The notes beneath the pieces were generated by a model. That model worked only from the letters and a program-made list of their open reading frames with translations. It was not told the origin of the DNA and searched no databases. From assembly GCA_963721725.1 (NCBI GenBank), contig CAVRLX010000006.1, positions 124,001-188,000 of the forward strand: a DNA stretch of 64,000 nt, written 5' to 3'. Numbering within the stretch: the stretch's first letter is position 1; the number at the start of each line of letters is the position of its first letter. This stretch comes from RI-153 sp963721725. GTDB lineage: Bacteria > Chloroflexota > Anaerolineae > Caldilineales > Caldilineaceae. The position numbers and the translations under genes were made by a program. Positions 63,328 through 64,000 of the stretch are shown in pieces.

Positions 63328-64000
63328 ATGACGACAAAATTGGATTGGCAGCAAGGCGGTGAGGCACAGGTCGATGGGGCCGCCCCGCTGAGTTTAGATA
63401 ACGTCTGCGTCAACTATTTCACGCGTCGCGGCGAAGTGCAGGCTGTGCGCGGGGTGGATCTGGAACTGGCCGCGGGCGAGAGTTTGGCCCTTATCGGCGA
63501 AAGCGGTTCGGGCAAGACCACGCTGGGGCTGGCGATTGTGCGCCTGCTGGCAAAGGCGGCGCGCATCACCGAAGGTAGCATCCTCTATCGGCGCGATGGC
63601 CGCGAAGTAAATGTGCTCAATCTGTCGGGCAAAGAGATGCGCCGGTTCCGCTGGAGCGAATGCGCCATGGTCTTCCAGTCTGCGTTGAACGCCTTCAACC
63701 CCGTGTTGCGGGTGTGGGAACAGGCCTGGGACACGGCCAAAGCCCACGGTTGGCGCGACCGCAACGCCGTCCACGCCAAGATGATGGATCTGTTGCGCTT
63801 TGTGCAATTGGAGCCGGAGCGGGTGATCAACGCCTACCCGCACGAGTTGAGCGGCGGCATGCGCCAGCGTGTGCTGTTGGCGCTTTCGCTTCTGCTCAAT
63901 CCACAGGTGCTGATTCTAGACGAGCCGACCACAGCGTTGGACATTCTGACCCAACGCACGATTATCGATCTGCTGCGGCGGCTCAAAGAAGAACAGCACT
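63328..64000 (+). CDS. Peptide/nickel-type ABC transporter ATP-binding protein (DppD-like), partial
   Basis: ATG 63328 opens a frame that runs past the window end (224 codons visible). Walker A GESGSGKTTLG, Q-loop MVFQSALNAFNP, signature LSGGMRQRV and Walker B LILDEPTTALD identify an ABC ATPase of the oligopeptide/dipeptide type. It lies 88 bases after dppC; the gap has low-complexity GCGATTGGGAGATC and ACACGAAACACGGAATACGC sequence. No strong ribosome site is visible, and a later start such as the GTG codons near 63409 seems less likely. Confidence 0.9.
   Translation, partial: MTTKLDWQQGGEAQVDGAAPLSLDNVCVNYFTRRGEVQAVRGVDLELAAGESLALIGESGSGKTTLGLAIVRLLAKAARITEGSILYRRDGREVNVLNLSGKEMRRFRWSECAMVFQSALNAFNPVLRVWEQAWDTAKAHGWRDRNAVHAKMMDLLRFVQLEPERVINAYPHELSGGMRQRVLLALSLLLNPQVLILDEPTTALDILTQRTIIDLLRRLKEEQH

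Overview
The window reads as a bacterial chromosome segment, most likely from a Chloroflexota lineage (Caldilinea/Anaerolineae-like). This placement is inference from gene content: a SpoVS-like protein, a tandem-domain KaiC-like ATPase followed by a NarL-type kinase, many TIM-barrel sugar isomerases and MocA-type oxidoreductases, a Tat-lipoprotein sugar-binding protein, and very large secreted proteins with Thr/Pro-rich linkers and lamin-tail modules. No rRNA, tRNA, CRISPR array or prophage was recognised.

Layout: 0-5.3 kb holds three short-chain dehydrogenases, a SpoVS gene, a TIM-barrel isomerase and an MFS exporter. 5.4-10.6 kb is a sulfur-assimilation operon: consensus promoter, a 47-residue leader peptide ending in a poly-cysteine tract, sulfite reductase, APS reductase, sirohydrochlorin chelatase, uroporphyrinogen methyltransferase and precorrin-2 dehydrogenase. 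The last three supply the siroheme the reductase needs. 10.7-18.5 kb holds an unknown anchored protein, ackA-pta, a DinB-like protein, an antitoxin-like gene, threonine dehydratase and an Eis-type acetyltransferase. 18.5-26 kb has a transposase scar, a beta-helix protein, an aldo/keto reductase, a MocA-type oxidoreductase and a McrBC type IV restriction pair. 26-32.6 kb is a sugar or sugar-acid catabolic cluster ending in a mannonate-dehydratase-like enzyme. 32.7-43.3 kb has a desaturase, the KaiC/kinase pair, a sulfatase with a ZIP-like membrane protein, another oxidoreductase and a malic enzyme-phosphotransacetylase fusion. 43.6-61 kb is dominated by two giant secreted proteins flanking a carbohydrate ABC transporter. 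61.2-64 kb starts a peptide/nickel-type ABC transporter that runs off the window.

The best candidate for an undescribed system is the poly-Cys leader (5532-5675) upstream of the sulfite reductase operon. It resembles cysteine-responsive attenuators known from mycobacteria, and its ACC-TCC codons contain CCUCC, which could pair with the GGAGGA ribosome site of the sulfite reductase gene. The second is the roughly 9.3-kb lamin-tail gene (51671-60982), whose nine modules fall into three sequence families.

Caution: at least ten ordinary housekeeping-type genes carry single frameshifts, several at short homopolymers, and the 9.3-kb repeat gene carries a dozen or more. I interpret most as sequencing or assembly errors and annotate the interrupted genes as single loci. 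Intergenic DNA is rich in dispersed inverted repeats, several of which occur in more than one copy here.
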